A DNA stretch of 40,874 bases from Flavobacterium sp. (GCA_025351785.1 JANXVF010000079.1:1-40874), one strand, 5' to 3'. Positions 7,411 through 18,116 are shown, counted from the first letter of the stretch. Made by a program: numbers and translations. Notes: generated by a model from the sequence alone, not told the origin.

Positions 7411-8937
7411 TTAAGAAACTACTTTTTCATTTCGTATCTTAAGTAAATCTAAATAATCTCTTTGGTTTGAAAGCCTCGGTATTTTGTGTTGACCTCCTAA
7501 TTTGTTATTATCTTTTAACCAATCGTAAAATAAATTTGGTTGGGCAACATTGACAGTAAGCTCGTTTAAAGTCATATTTTTGTATCGTTTAGCTTCATAA
7601 TCAGAATTTATTGCTTGCAAATTTTCATCAAGTGCTTTCTGAAAAACTAAAGTGTCGTGAGGAAGTTTTTTAAATTCTATCATCCATTCATGAGCACCTT
7701 TTTGATTATCTTTCATAAAAATTGGAGCTACTGTATAATCTATGACTTCACAGTTAAATTGTGAACAGGTTTTGGCTATAGCACTATCGGTATTTTCAAC
7801 CATTATTTCTTCACCAAAAACATTGATGTGATGTTTAGTTCTACCCGAAACTCTTATTCTGTAGGGCTTGAGCGATGTAAACCTAACAGTATCGCCAATT
7901 ATATACCGCCACAATCCAGAATTTGTTGTGATTACAACGGCATAATTTTTATCTAATTGTACGTCTACAAGCCGAATAACTTTCTGGTTGGCTTTTCCAA
8001 AAGAATCCATCGGTATAAATTCATAAAAAATTCCGTAATCGAGCATTAACAATAAATCGTTTGAATAATTTAAATCTTGAATTGCAAAAAATCCTTCTGA
8101 CGCATTATAAATTTCGTAATATTTAAAATCTTTACTAGGTAATAGCTTTTGATATTGTTCTCTATAAGGTTCAAAATTTACACCTCCGTGGAAATAAACT
8201 TCTAAGTTAGGCCAAAGTTCAAACAAGCTTTTGTGTCCTGTTTCTGCTAAAATTTTTGTCAATAAAACTAACATCCACGAGGGAACTCCAGCAAAACTGG
8301 TAACATTTTCAAGTTTAGTCTCATTAATTATTGCTGTCATTTTTGCTTCCCATTCATTCATCAACGAGGTTTTATTACTGGGCGTACTACTAAACTCTGC
8401 CCACATTGGCATGTTTTCGATCAAAATGGCAGACAAATCTCCAAAATAGGTATTATTGCTTTCATGAATTTGTGAACTTCCACCAAGACGCAAACTTTTT
8501 CCTAAAAACATTTCAGAATTTTCGTTATTGTTTAGGTACATACAAAGCAAATCTTTACTGCCTTTGTAGTGGCAATTTTCGAGAGTTTCGGGGCTTACAG
8601 GAATAAATTTACTTTTAGCATTTGTAGTACCACTAGATTTTGCAAACCATTTTATAGGTGTGTTCCAAAACACATTTTGCTCCCCATTTCGAGTTCGTTC
8701 TATCAAAGGTTCTACATCTTCATAGCTTGAAATTGGAATTCTTTCGGCAAAAGTTGCATAAGAGTTTATAGAAAAAAAATCATATTTTGTTCCCAGAATA
8801 GTGTTTTCAGCTTGACTGAGTAAATTTAATAATAGCTCCTCCTGAACTTCGTTTGGATACTTCAAAAACAACTCAATTTGATGAATTCGTTGTTTTAAAA
8901 CCCAAGTAGCAAAAGAATTTATTATTGGAAATGGCAT
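7411..8937 (-). CDS. GH3 auxin-responsive promoter family protein
   Basis: The 508-residue product belongs to the GH3 branch of the adenylate-forming enzymes. In plants these conjugate amino acids to jasmonate or auxin; the bacterial substrate is unknown. The ATP-binding segment KWFAKSSGTTNAKSKFIPVS (about 112-131) is clear. Later family features are YNASEGFFAIQD (about 278-289), LWRYIIGDTVRF (about 342-353) and the hinge GRTKHHINVFGEE. Length is normal for the family. A TTG-N19-TATTTTTG promoter lies upstream at 9024-9053. It diverges from a DUF2797 gene and is otherwise alone. The family call is firm; the reaction (activation of a carboxylic acid with ATP) is inferred from the family. Confidence 0.88.
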   Translation of the reverse strand: MPFPIINSFATWVLKQRIHQIELFLKYPNEVQEELLLNLLSQAENTILGTKYDFFSINSYATFAERIPISSYEDVEPLIERTRNGEQNVFWNTPIKWFAKSSGTTNAKSKFIPVSPETLENCHYKGSKDLLCMYLNNNENSEMFLGKSLRLGGSSQIHESNNTYFGDLSAILIENMPMWAEFSSTPSNKTSLMNEWEAKMTAIINETKLENVTSFAGVPSWMLVLLTKILAETGHKSLFELWPNLEVYFHGGVNFEPYREQYQKLLPSKDFKYYEIYNASEGFFAIQDLNYSNDLLLMLDYGIFYEFIPMDSFGKANQKVIRLVDVQLDKNYAVVITTNSGLWRYIIGDTVRFTSLKPYRIRVSGRTKHHINVFGEEIMVENTDSAIAKTCSQFNCEVIDYTVAPIFMKDNQKGAHEWMIEFKKLPHDTLVFQKALDENLQAINSDYEAKRYKNMTLNELTVNVAQPNLFYDWLKDNNKLGGQHKIPRLSNQRDYLDLLKIRNEKVVS

Positions 8938-9023
8938 TTTATTATAATGTTTGTTGTAAGATAAACTTTTTTACAGCATTAAACTTAGTTACTTTGATAC
9001 TTTGAAACTATTACTAACTTTAC

Positions 9024-9053
9024 CAAAAATAACAAATTATCTTAAAATAGCAA
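9024..9053 (-). promoter_or_regulatory. Promoter of the GH3 gene (TTG -33 and TATTTTTG -7)
   Basis: On the minus strand a TTG (9051-9053) is followed after 19 bp by TATTTTTG (9024-9031), the normal Bacteroidota spacing. The leader would be about 80 nt. Confidence 0.55.
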
Positions 9054-9061
9054 TTTATTAA

Positions 9062-9862
9062 ATGATATACGAGGGAGTTTTAACGAAAATGCAAACCGAA
9101 TTTGGAAATCCAATTCAATACTATTTAGTTTTTGAAACCAGTTTTTTAAACATCAATCAATTGTTAAACAAATCGATTGAAATAAATTTTATTGGATATC
9201 AATGTTTAAATTGTGGAAAAAAGAAAAAAATTTTCCGACAAGGGTTTTGTTATGATTGTTTTATGAGCGCTGCTTCGGCTGGTGATTGGATTATGAAACC
9301 CGAACTTTCAACTGCTCATTTAGAAATAGAAGACCGAGATTTAGAATATGAAAAAAAGGTACAACTGCAACCACACCTAGTATATTTAGCACTTTCGAGC
9401 GAAATAAAAGTTGGAGTTACTAGAAATACTCAAGTCCCAACTCGATGGATTGATCAAGGCGCAAGCCAAGCGATTGCAATAGTTGAAGTTCCAAATAGAT
9501 ATTTAGCCGGGATAACCGAAGTTGCATTAAAAAATTATTATGCCGATAAAACTAACTGGCAAAAAATGCTAAAAAATGATGTTGAACCAGTTGATTTAAC
9601 TTTAGAGAGGTTGAAAGTCGAACTTTTAATTCCTTCAGAAGTACAAAATTATTTTTATAGTACTAAGGCTACATTGTTTGAAATGAACTTTCCAGTATTA
9701 GAATATCCTAAAAAAGTATCAAGCCTAAACTTAGATAAAATCAAAAATTTTACGGGTAAACTTAAAGGAATAAAAGGACAATATTTAATTTTTGAGGATG
9801 GGACAGTTTTCAACATTCGAACTTTTGAAGGTTATGTTGTTGAATTTAATATTAAAAATTAA
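9062..9862 (+). CDS. DUF2797 family protein with a four-cysteine zinc-ribbon motif
   Basis: The 266-residue cytoplasmic protein has no signal peptide or membrane segment. Near the N-terminus are two CxxC pairs (Cys48/51 and Cys63/66; QCLNCGKKKK ... GFCYDCF), as expected for a zinc ribbon. The middle part (about 98-160) contains VYLALSSEIKVGVTRNTQVP and ITEVALKNYYADK, which resembles the GIY-YIG-like layout noted for DUF2797 proteins, but catalytic residues cannot be assigned safely. The function is unknown. Its stop is one base from the stop of the converging AsmA-family gene, with no terminator between them. Confidence 0.82.
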   Translation: MIYEGVLTKMQTEFGNPIQYYLVFETSFLNINQLLNKSIEINFIGYQCLNCGKKKKIFRQGFCYDCFMSAASAGDWIMKPELSTAHLEIEDRDLEYEKKVQLQPHLVYLALSSEIKVGVTRNTQVPTRWIDQGASQAIAIVEVPNRYLAGITEVALKNYYADKTNWQKMLKNDVEPVDLTLERLKVELLIPSEVQNYFYSTKATLFEMNFPVLEYPKKVSSLNLDKIKNFTGKLKGIKGQYLIFEDGTVFNIRTFEGYVVEFNIKN

Positions 9863-9863
9863 A

Positions 9864-12440
9864 CTACGGATTTGTAGCTGGATCTTTTTTCTTTTTGCCA
9901 AACAATCCGTTTAATAAGTCCCTAGCAGTATTTATAGTTTTATTTTTAGTTGTATCGCTAGCGCTTGAATTTTTATTTAACAAATCCTCTAATGCTGATT
10001 TCCCTTTGCCAATTAATTTTTCTTTTTGTTGTTTTACTAAGCTTGTAACTAAAGTTGTAGTTGCTTGTTTTAAATCGGTAGTAATTTTAGGATTAGAAAA
10101 ATTTCCTCCCACATTTACATTTAACGGTATATTTCCTAGTTTATTAATGTCGCTATCAGATAATTTTGCAAATAAAGCATTAGCTTGAGCTCCTAAATAT
10201 TTTGCTGGAACATCGAGTTTTAAATTGTAATTCATAATTTGGTCAAAACTATGAGTTCCCGCAACGTTAATTTTGATATCTTTATATTTAATATCAAAAG
10301 GTTTGACGGTAACTTTACCTTCGTTAAAAGTAAGTGCAGCTTTTAAATCGTTTAAGTTTAGTTTGCTTAAATCGATAAACTTGATATTGTTTGTGAGCGA
10401 GGTAAGCAAAGTTGAGTTGCTCGAGTTTATAGTTGTCGATAAAAGTTGTCCTAACAAATCGCCCGAAATTGATTTTAAATCAGGCGTCATCTCAACAGCA
10501 TCGAGGTTTCCTGATAGTTTTATAGTAGAATTTAATTTTCCGTTAATAATTCCAGCTATTGGAATTATTTTTTTCATCATGTCTAATTTTGTAAAAGTTT
10601 CGGCAATATTAACTTGATTCAAATTTAAATTCATTGTAAACTTTGGTGTTTTTTCTTTGGTTGATACATCACCATTTAGCCCAATTTGTCCACCAAATAT
10701 TGAAGTCTTTACATTTTGCATCGTTACTTTCTGATCTCTAACGATGAGTTTTCCTGAAACATCTTTTAAAACTAAATTGTTATACAAAACTGTATTTGCT
10801 TTTGCAGTTAAAGTACAATTTAAAAAAGCCGGAATTTTCATGGCTGTTGCTTTTTTAGAAGCATTTTTTGCTGGCGCTGCTGTGGTTACAAAATCAGAGA
10901 CTGCAATTTGATTTGAATTAAGGTTAAAATTTCCTTTTAGTTCTTGTTTTTTAAACAAAAATCCATAAAAATTTTCAAGTACACCTGTTACATTTAAATC
11001 GGTTTTTCCCGTTGTAGCTTTAAATTCTTGAAGAACAACACGACTAGGATTAAAGGCTACCATTGCATTAGAAATTACCATTTTTTTTCCATTTTCATCG
11101 GCATATTGAAAATTAGAAAGTGACATTGTACCTGCATTATTAATTTTTTCGTATTGATTTGTTTCTACAGCTTTCATATCAAAATTTGTAGTTACAGCTG
11201 CTTTTAAAATTCCAGATAATGGCTTGTCTAATTTTACAGGGTAAGCTTTTGTGAAATTTGAAAGATTAATTGTTCCGTTCAAACTTGCATCAATTAATGG
11301 ATTTTCTACAATATTTTTTATTGTTGCTTTTGCATTAAACACATCTTTATCGATAGAAAAAGACAACTTATCTAAGTTTACATAAGTATCGTTTAAAACT
11401 CCAGTATCATTAATAATTTTAGTATCTACAATTATATTTTGAACTGATTTTGGTAAATTTGGATATTGAAAAGAGGCATTGTTTGAGGCAATCGCAATAT
11501 TAAATTTTGGAACAGAAGCATCAGAATAAACTCCTTTTGCAAATCCTGAAACCATAAAATCGCCTGTCGTTTTTACGTTATCTAACTTACTAGAATACGA
11601 CGAAGGAATTAGTCCCAAAAAGTTTTTGAAAGATGATGTTGGCGTTTTAAAAGTCAAATCATATTGTTGACCCAAATCAACAAGTTGAATAAATCCGTCG
11701 AACTGAAGTGGTAACTCGTTTATTTTTGCCTGATTTTGTTTAAAAGTATATTTGCTATTTTTTAAATCGATTCCTAAAATCGCATCTAGTGATATGGCTA
11801 TATTTTTCATATAGTTTGTTTTATCCATATCTAACGACATTTTTGCGGTAGTTTTTGTTTTTAAATCTAGTAAATCATTTGCAAAATCGCCTGTGCCAGA
11901 GTGATTAATACTATCCAATACCATTTTGATTTTTGAAGCTTCGTTGGTAAACTTAAATTTAAAATTTTCTACTTTATATTCTTTAATTTTTAAGGCTAAA
12001 GGTTGCTTTTTGTTATCATCATTATTGTTTTTATCTTTTAAAGCAATATCATAATTCCCTAAACCTTCTTTATTAAAAATTATATTTATTAATCCGTTTT
12101 TTGATGAAACAGCTTCAATATTCATAGGTTCATCTTTTCCTTTAAAAAGTTCTTTGATGGACATTTTTAAATTTAACTCGTCAAAAGAAACTAAAGTATC
12201 TCCCAGAAATGGAGCTTTATTAATTATTGACATTTTAGTTATGGAAATATTTGCTTGAGGAAAACTTTTAAACAAACTTAGATCGGCATCGGCAAAAGCT
12301 ACTTTTGCATCTAAGTTTTTATTTATAGTTTGTACAATTTTAGCTTGAATTTGAGCTTTAAAAAAATACGGAATTGCAAAAACTGCGACTACTAGAATTA
12401 GAAAAAAAACTGAAACTATTTTAAGAATTTTCTTTACCAT
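9864..12440 (-). CDS. AsmA family envelope protein
   Basis: The 858-residue product starts with an N-terminal anchor (about 5-28, MVKKILKIVSVFFLILVVAV) followed by the AsmA signature AKVAFADADLSLFKSFPQ. Long repeated beta-rich stretches run through most of the protein. An AsmA-like C-terminal domain (about 560-790) has FGGQIGLNGDVST and INVAGTHSFDQIMNYNL. The tail is lysine-rich (GLFGKKKKDP). AsmA/TamB-like proteins span the periplasm as grooved beta structures and are linked to lipid transport to the outer membrane; that role is inferred from the family. sppA is upstream on the same strand, 168 bp away. The gene converges with the DUF2797 gene with a 1-bp gap. Confidence 0.88.
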   Translation of the reverse strand: MVKKILKIVSVFFLILVVAVFAIPYFFKAQIQAKIVQTINKNLDAKVAFADADLSLFKSFPQANISITKMSIINKAPFLGDTLVSFDELNLKMSIKELFKGKDEPMNIEAVSSKNGLINIIFNKEGLGNYDIALKDKNNNDDNKKQPLALKIKEYKVENFKFKFTNEASKIKMVLDSINHSGTGDFANDLLDLKTKTTAKMSLDMDKTNYMKNIAISLDAILGIDLKNSKYTFKQNQAKINELPLQFDGFIQLVDLGQQYDLTFKTPTSSFKNFLGLIPSSYSSKLDNVKTTGDFMVSGFAKGVYSDASVPKFNIAIASNNASFQYPNLPKSVQNIIVDTKIINDTGVLNDTYVNLDKLSFSIDKDVFNAKATIKNIVENPLIDASLNGTINLSNFTKAYPVKLDKPLSGILKAAVTTNFDMKAVETNQYEKINNAGTMSLSNFQYADENGKKMVISNAMVAFNPSRVVLQEFKATTGKTDLNVTGVLENFYGFLFKKQELKGNFNLNSNQIAVSDFVTTAAPAKNASKKATAMKIPAFLNCTLTAKANTVLYNNLVLKDVSGKLIVRDQKVTMQNVKTSIFGGQIGLNGDVSTKEKTPKFTMNLNLNQVNIAETFTKLDMMKKIIPIAGIINGKLNSTIKLSGNLDAVEMTPDLKSISGDLLGQLLSTTINSSNSTLLTSLTNNIKFIDLSKLNLNDLKAALTFNEGKVTVKPFDIKYKDIKINVAGTHSFDQIMNYNLKLDVPAKYLGAQANALFAKLSDSDINKLGNIPLNVNVGGNFSNPKITTDLKQATTTLVTSLVKQQKEKLIGKGKSALEDLLNKNSSASDTTKNKTINTARDLLNGLFGKKKKDPATNP

Positions 12441-12608
12441 GATTTTATATTTTATTTTTTTATCTTGACAAAAAATATGCCTTTTTTATGTAAATTTAGA
12501 TTTTTTTGAAATTATAGTAATTCAAATATATCTTTTTTAAATAATCAATCCGTGTTACAAATAGATTATTTTTGAGTTTTTAATAACTAATTTAAAAGTC
12601 TTTAATCT

Positions 12609-14378
12609 TTACTTTATATTAATTTCATAACCTATTCGGGCTTGCACTCCTTTTTGATTGGTTAACTGTTTAATATGTTGTAGTATTTTATAGTTTTCAG
12701 CACCTATTTCTTCAATTATAATATTGGTTTTAGACTTAGCAAAAGGAAGTCCTAAACTTCCTAACAAATCGCCAAAATCTTTTTCATATTCAGGATAGTT
12801 TTTAACCCTAAAATTTTTAGTTTTTCCCATTTGTGCCGCTTCAGAAATTGCATCATACATGCCTCCTATTTTGTCTACCAATCCTATTTTGAGCGCATCT
12901 TGACCGCTCCAAACTCTACCTTGACCGATTGCATCAACTTGCTCAAAAGTCATTTTTCTTCCTACAGCCACTCGGCTTACAAATGTGTTGTATATTTTCT
13001 CAACACCTTCTTGAGCAAAAGCTCTATATTTGTCGTCTAGAGGTTTAAAAGGACTATAGGCAGCTGCGTTTTGATGTGTTTTTATTTGCTCTGTATTGAG
13101 TCCAAGTTTTGTTGCAGCTACTGCAAAATTTGGTAACATTCCGAATACTCCTATTGATCCTGTAATAGTATTATTTTCGGCATAGATTTTATTGGCATTA
13201 CAAGCAATATAATATCCTCCTGATGCTGCATAATTTCCCATAGAAACTACTACAGGTTTTACTTTTTTTGTGAGTTCAATTTCTCTCCAAATAAGTTCTG
13301 ATGTAAGTGCATTTCCGCCAGGACTATCTACTCTCAAAACTATTGCTTTTACATCTTTATCTTTTCGAGCTTCTTGCAATGAGCGTCGCATAGAGCCTTC
13401 ACCTATTACATTTACATCGCCTTCGCCGTTTCCTATTTCTCCTTGTGCATAAATTACTGCAATTTTATCTGAAGCATCAAAATTAATATTTGAAGTGGCA
13501 ACTTTCTCGGCATAATCTTCAATTTTTACCGATTCTAGTTTGTCATCTTTATCTATTTTTAATATTTTTTTTATATCATCACGATAAACATCTTCATACG
13601 CAATTTTGTCTATTAATTTTTCAGCTTTTGCCATTTCTGGTGTTCGAGCTAAAAGTCCATCGGCTATTTGATTTAGTCTTTCGACCGAAATTTTTCGGCT
13701 TTTTGAAACTTCACTTACAACTGTAGACCAAATAGAATTTAAAAGTTCAGTTGTTTGCTCCCGGTTTGCATCACTCATTTTGTTTTCTAAAAAAGGCTCA
13801 ACGGCACTTTTGTATTTTCCGTGTCGAATAATTTCCATCTTTAAACCCGATTTTTCTTCAAAATCTTTAAAAAACATGATTTCGGCTGCTAATCCTTTAA
13901 ATTCTAATTCGCCAATTGGTTTTAAATAAATTGCATTTGCAACAGAATTTAAATAATAATCTTTTTGAGAATAAGCATCTGCATAAGAAAAAACAAATTT
14001 GCCCGATTTTTTGAAGCTTTCCAACTCGTCACGAAGTGCTTTTGATTGCGCCATTCCCAAATTTGAATTATCATTGAGAATTGAAATTCCTTTTATATCA
14101 TCATCGGTTTTTGAATATTCTATAGCTTTTATAACATCTGATAATCCGTTGTGTTGATCACGACCATTAAGAATTTCCATGTCTTTATAAATAGTTTTTC
14201 CTGCATAATCATAGTTTATTTTTGATAAATCTAATTCGATTACAGAATTTTTTTTGATTTGAACTTTATCTTCACCACTACTAAATAAGACACCAATTAA
14301 TAAAAGACCAAAAAAACAAATCATGATAAATACAAACAAACCAACTATTGTGGCTAAAACATTTCCTAAAAATTTCAT
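12609..14378 (-). CDS. sppA: Signal peptide peptidase SppA, long (67K) type
   Basis: The 589-residue protein has one N-terminal membrane segment (about 5-34) and two tandem S49 protease domains. The general-base lysine is in HGKYKSAVEPF (Lys190) in the first domain. The nucleophile is in GNYAASGGYYIA (Ser386) in the second, with RVDSPGGNALTS ahead of it. This is the Ser/Lys dyad split between domains that is known from E. coli SppA. It degrades leftover signal peptides in the inner membrane, facing the periplasm. Length is normal. It diverges from the folK fusion gene. Identification is secure. Confidence 0.95.
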   Translation of the reverse strand: MKFLGNVLATIVGLFVFIMICFFGLLLIGVLFSSGEDKVQIKKNSVIELDLSKINYDYAGKTIYKDMEILNGRDQHNGLSDVIKAIEYSKTDDDIKGISILNDNSNLGMAQSKALRDELESFKKSGKFVFSYADAYSQKDYYLNSVANAIYLKPIGELEFKGLAAEIMFFKDFEEKSGLKMEIIRHGKYKSAVEPFLENKMSDANREQTTELLNSIWSTVVSEVSKSRKISVERLNQIADGLLARTPEMAKAEKLIDKIAYEDVYRDDIKKILKIDKDDKLESVKIEDYAEKVATSNINFDASDKIAVIYAQGEIGNGEGDVNVIGEGSMRRSLQEARKDKDVKAIVLRVDSPGGNALTSELIWREIELTKKVKPVVVSMGNYAASGGYYIACNANKIYAENNTITGSIGVFGMLPNFAVAATKLGLNTEQIKTHQNAAAYSPFKPLDDKYRAFAQEGVEKIYNTFVSRVAVGRKMTFEQVDAIGQGRVWSGQDALKIGLVDKIGGMYDAISEAAQMGKTKNFRVKNYPEYEKDFGDLLGSLGLPFAKSKTNIIIEEIGAENYKILQHIKQLTNQKGVQARIGYEINIK

Positions 14379-14513
14379 AGTATTAATTTTTGATATTAGT
14401 AGTTAATAATGTTAGTTTGTTACAAATCATTAACTTAATTTTTGTTAAAAATAGTTATCAACACTCGCTAAAAATTACCTTTATTTATAAAATTCTTTAG
14501 TTATTTTGCGACT

Positions 14514-15662
14514 ATGAATTCACAACATCAAATTTTACTTTCTATAGGGAGTAATCTCGGAAATCGTCTCAAAAATATTGAGCAATGCATAAGTTTGATA
14601 CATCTTGAGGTGGGAACAGTTGTAAAAGTTTCCTCATTGTATGAATCTGAATCTTGGGGATTTGAAAGTGATTCATTTTATAATTGTGCTGTTTTGATTC
14701 ATACACATAAAAAGGCTCATAAAATTTTAAAAAACTGTTTGCAGATAGAAAAAAAAATGGGTCGAACTAGAAATTCTGATGCAACTTATCAAGCAAGAAT
14801 TATAGATGTAGACCTTATTTTATTTGATGAAGAAATCATATTTAACGATTCTCTTCAAATTCCGCATAGGCATTTACAAGATCGATTGTTTGTTTTGTTG
14901 CCGATGATTGAAATTTTTAATCATTGGAAACATCCATTATTGAATAAATCAGTTACTGAATTGATTTCAATTTGTGAAGACAAAACAAAATGTAATGTAG
15001 TTTCAAAACTAGATTTCCCACTTCAAAAATTTACGCTAGATCAAATCAATTATATCTCAATTGAAGGTAATATTGGTGCTGGAAAAACAACATTGGCTAC
15101 AAAAATTGCAGACGATTTTAATGGTAAAACTGTTTTAGAACGCTTTGCCGATAACCCGTTTTTACCTAAATTCTATAAAGATAAAAATCGTTTTGCTTTT
15201 CCGTTAGAAATGTCTTTTTTAGCTGATAGATACCAACAAATATCAGACGATTTAGCACAATTTGATCTTTTTAAAGATTTTTTAATTGCTGATTATCATA
15301 TTTTTAAATCTCTAATTTTTGCAAAAGTTACCCTTGCAGAAGATGAATTTAGATTATACAAAACACTTTTTGACATTATATATAAAGAAATGCCAAAACC
15401 TGATTTGTACATTTATTTATATCAAAATACCGATAGATTACTCCAAAATATAAAACGAAGAGGACGAAGTTATGAGCAAGATATAGAATCAACTTATCTT
15501 GAAAAAATTAATAATGGATATTTAGATTATATAAAATCACAAAAAGATTTAAAGGTTTTAATTATAGATGTCTCGAACTTAGATTTTCTCAAAAACCAAG
15601 AGGATTATATTTATATTTTAAATCAAATTCAAAATAAATTAGTGTTTAAATCTGATGTTTAA
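14514..15662 (+). CDS. folK: Fusion: HPPK (FolK) and deoxynucleoside kinase
   Basis: The 382-residue protein has two enzymes in one chain. Residues about 5-155 are 6-hydroxymethyl-7,8-dihydropterin pyrophosphokinase of folate synthesis: SIGSNLGNR near the start, GRTRNS and the metal-binding RIIDVDLILFD (Asp98, Asp100), then IPHRHLQDRLFVL. Residues about 178-375 are a deoxynucleoside kinase: P-loop EGNIGAGKTT (184-193), ERFADNPFLPKFY and the arginine-rich lid IKRRGRSYEQDIE. A short linker joins them (about 156-177). The fusion is seen in other Bacteroidota. It puts folate supply and nucleoside salvage, both needed for thymidylate, in one product. The gene is alone, between sppA (divergent) and maeB. 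Confidence 0.93.
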   Translation: MNSQHQILLSIGSNLGNRLKNIEQCISLIHLEVGTVVKVSSLYESESWGFESDSFYNCAVLIHTHKKAHKILKNCLQIEKKMGRTRNSDATYQARIIDVDLILFDEEIIFNDSLQIPHRHLQDRLFVLLPMIEIFNHWKHPLLNKSVTELISICEDKTKCNVVSKLDFPLQKFTLDQINYISIEGNIGAGKTTLATKIADDFNGKTVLERFADNPFLPKFYKDKNRFAFPLEMSFLADRYQQISDDLAQFDLFKDFLIADYHIFKSLIFAKVTLAEDEFRLYKTLFDIIYKEMPKPDLYIYLYQNTDRLLQNIKRRGRSYEQDIESTYLEKINNGYLDYIKSQKDLKVLIIDVSNLDFLKNQEDYIYILNQIQNKLVFKSDV

Positions 15663-15738
15663 AAGTTATTAATAATTGTCAAAACATATATTTTCAAAAA
15701 CTAATCTTGTAAAAGTTTCCATTTTCGGTTGATACTTT

Positions 15739-15746
15739 TACCTTTG
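15739..15746 (+). promoter_or_regulatory. -7 promoter box of the malic enzyme gene
   Basis: TACCTTTG matches TAnnTTTG 24 bp before the ATG at 15771. No good -33 box is visible. Confidence 0.45.
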
Positions 15747-15770
15747 CAAGTCATAATAAAAGCAAACTAA

Positions 15771-18068
15771 ATGCACAAAGATAGTAAACGTAGAGAGGCA
15801 CTTTTATATCATGCAAAACCTACTCCCGGAAAAATTCAGGTTGTGCCTACAAAAAAGTATGCTACTCAAAGAGACCTTTCATTAGCTTATTCGCCTGGCG
15901 TTGCCGAGCCTTGTTTAGAAATTGTAAAAGACATAAATAATGTTTACAAATATACTGCAAAAGGAAATCTTGTAGCTGTAATTACAAACGGTACTGCGGT
16001 TTTAGGTCTAGGAGATATTGGTCCTGAAGCTTCAAAACCAGTTATGGAAGGAAAAGCATTATTGTTTAAAATATTTGCCGATATAGATGTTTTTGATATA
16101 GAAATTGATACTAAAGACATTGATGCATTTATAGAAACCGTAAAAAATATAGCACCCACTTTTGGAGGCATCAATCTCGAAGACATTAAAGCACCCGAAT
16201 CTTTTGAAATAGAACGACGATTAGTTGAGGAGTTGAACATTCCTGTAATGCACGACGATCAACATGGAACTGCAATTATTTCGTCGGCTGCTTTATTAAA
16301 CGCATTAGAAATTGCAGAAAAAAATATCTCCAAAGTTAAAATTGTTGTTTCTGGTGCTGGTTCTGCAGCATTAGCTTGTGCAAATTTATATGTTTTATTG
16401 GGTGTTAATCCTCAAAATATTATAATGTTTGATAAAGATGGTGTTTTATCTGACGATAGAATAGATTTGTCTGAACTTCAAAAAAAATATGCTTTCGGTA
16501 AAAAAAACATACAACTAGGAGAAGCGTTATTGAATGCAGATGTTTTCTTAGGGCTTTCGGCAGGAAATATTCTAACACCAGAAATGCTACTTGGAATGGC
16601 AAATACTCCTATTGTTTTTGCAATGGCAAATCCCATTCCAGAGATTGATTATAACCTTGCTATAGCAACTCGAAAAGATATTATAATGGCAACCGGAAGG
16701 TCAGACCATCCTAATCAAGTAAATAATGTTTTAGGTTTTCCCTATATTTTTAGAGGTGCCCTCGATGTAAGAGCCACAAAAATAAACGAAGCTATGAAAA
16801 TGGCAGCCGTTAATGCACTTGCATCGCTTGCTAAAGAACACGTTCCTGAGCAAGTTAATATTGCATATGGCGAAACTCGATTAAATTTTGGAAAAGATTA
16901 TATCATTCCAAAACCTTTTGACCCACGATTAATAACTATGGTTGCCCCTGCAGTTGCAAAAGCAGCAATGGAAAGCGGTGTGGCTTTGAATCCAATTACC
17001 GATTGGCAAAAGTATGAAGAAGAACTTTTAGAACGTTTAGGGTCAGACAATAAAATGGTCAGATTGTTGACTAATAGAGCTAAAACAGATCCAAAACGAA
17101 TTGTTTTTGCCGAGGCCGATCAACTTGATGTTTTAAAAGCTGCGCAAATTGTTTATGAAGAAGGCATAGGATATCCTATACTATTAGGCAAAAAAGAAGA
17201 TATTTTAGAGCTTAAAGAAGAATTAGGTTTTGATGCTGAAGTACCTATTTTTGACCCAAAAACTAAAGAGGAAGACAAACGCAGATTAGAATATGCTGAT
17301 ATATATTGGAAGCAAAGACAACGAAGGGGCATATCATTACTAGATGCTCAAAAATGGATGCGTGAGCGAAATTATTTTGCTGCCATGATGGTAAATCAAG
17401 GCGATGCTGATGCTATGGTTTCTGGTTACTCACGAAGTTACCCATCTGTAGTTAAACCATTGATGCAACTCATAGGGAAAGCTCCAGGAATATCGCTTAT
17501 TGCTACTACAAATATGATGATGACAAATAGAGGACCAATGTTTTTATCTGATACTGCAATAAATCCAGATCCATCAGCAGATGATTTAGCTAAAATTGCA
17601 TTGATGACTGAAAAAACAGTAAGAATGTTTGGGATGCAACCTGTAATAGCAATGGTTTCGTTTTCAAATTTTGGCTCGTCTACGCATCATAGTGCTGCAA
17701 AGGTGCGAGAAGCAGTAGCTTATTTGCACAAATATTACCCAGATTTAATTGTAGATGGTGAGATTCAAACCGATTTTGCTTTAAATCCTGAGATGTTACA
17801 AAAAAAGTTTCCGTTTTCTAAGCTAGCAGGCAAAAAAGTCAACACTTTAATATTCCCTAATCTGGAATCGGCAAATATTACCTATAAATTATTAAAGGAA
17901 TTATATAAAGTAGATTCTGTTGGACCAATTATGCTAGGAATGGAAAAACCAGTTCATATTTTTCAACTCGGTGCAAGTGTAGAAGAAATGGTAAATATGG
18001 CAGCCGTAGCAGTGGTAGATGCACAAGAAAAGGGTAAAAGAATTAAGAATTTTGATGTAAAATTATAA
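15771..18068 (+). CDS. maeB: NADP-dependent malic enzyme with phosphotransacetylase-like domain
   Basis: The 765-residue protein has the standard MaeB build. The malic enzyme part (about 1-425) includes [12 protein letters not shown], the nucleotide-binding [12 protein letters not shown] and the metal-site region [11 protein letters not shown]. The C-terminal phosphate acetyl/butyryl transferase domain (about 430-765) is usually inactive in MaeB and is thought to act in regulation by acetyl-CoA. It converts malate to pyruvate and CO2 with NADPH. Its length matches E. coli MaeB (759). It is followed after 65 bp by ruvA, which has its own -7 box. Identification is secure; the cofactor (NADP) is assigned from the domain build. 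Confidence 0.95.
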   Translation: MHKDSKRREALLYHAKPTPGKIQVVPTKKYATQRDLSLAYSPGVAEPCLEIVKDINNVYKYTAKGNLVAVITNGTAVLGLGDIGPEASKPVMEGKALLFKIFADIDVFDIEIDTKDIDAFIETVKNIAPTFGGINLEDIKAPESFEIERRLVEELNIPVMHDDQHGTAIISSAALLNALEIAEKNISKVKIVVSGAGSAALACANLYVLLGVNPQNIIMFDKDGVLSDDRIDLSELQKKYAFGKKNIQLGEALLNADVFLGLSAGNILTPEMLLGMANTPIVFAMANPIPEIDYNLAIATRKDIIMATGRSDHPNQVNNVLGFPYIFRGALDVRATKINEAMKMAAVNALASLAKEHVPEQVNIAYGETRLNFGKDYIIPKPFDPRLITMVAPAVAKAAMESGVALNPITDWQKYEEELLERLGSDNKMVRLLTNRAKTDPKRIVFAEADQLDVLKAAQIVYEEGIGYPILLGKKEDILELKEELGFDAEVPIFDPKTKEEDKRRLEYADIYWKQRQRRGISLLDAQKWMRERNYFAAMMVNQGDADAMVSGYSRSYPSVVKPLMQLIGKAPGISLIATTNMMMTNRGPMFLSDTAINPDPSADDLAKIALMTEKTVRMFGMQPVIAMVSFSNFGSSTHHSAAKVREAVAYLHKYYPDLIVDGEIQTDFALNPEMLQKKFPFSKLAGKKVNTLIFPNLESANITYKLLKELYKVDSVGPIMLGMEKPVHIFQLGASVEEMVNMAAVAVVDAQEKGKRIKNFDVKL

Positions 18069-18108
18069 TGAAAATTTAAGATATTTTACTGCATTTCAAG
18101 TTTTTTGT

Positions 18109-18116
18109 TATATTTG
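18109..18116 (+). promoter_or_regulatory. -7 promoter box of ruvA-sprA
   Basis: TATATTTG lies 17 bp before the ruvA ATG. It may drive ruvA and sprA together, since only 3 bp separate those genes. Confidence 0.55.

Noticed and set aside
12541..12580. Imperfect hairpin between sppA and the AsmA-family gene
   Set aside because: Eight AT-rich pairs with a long loop and no T-run on the minus strand. Not supported as a terminator.
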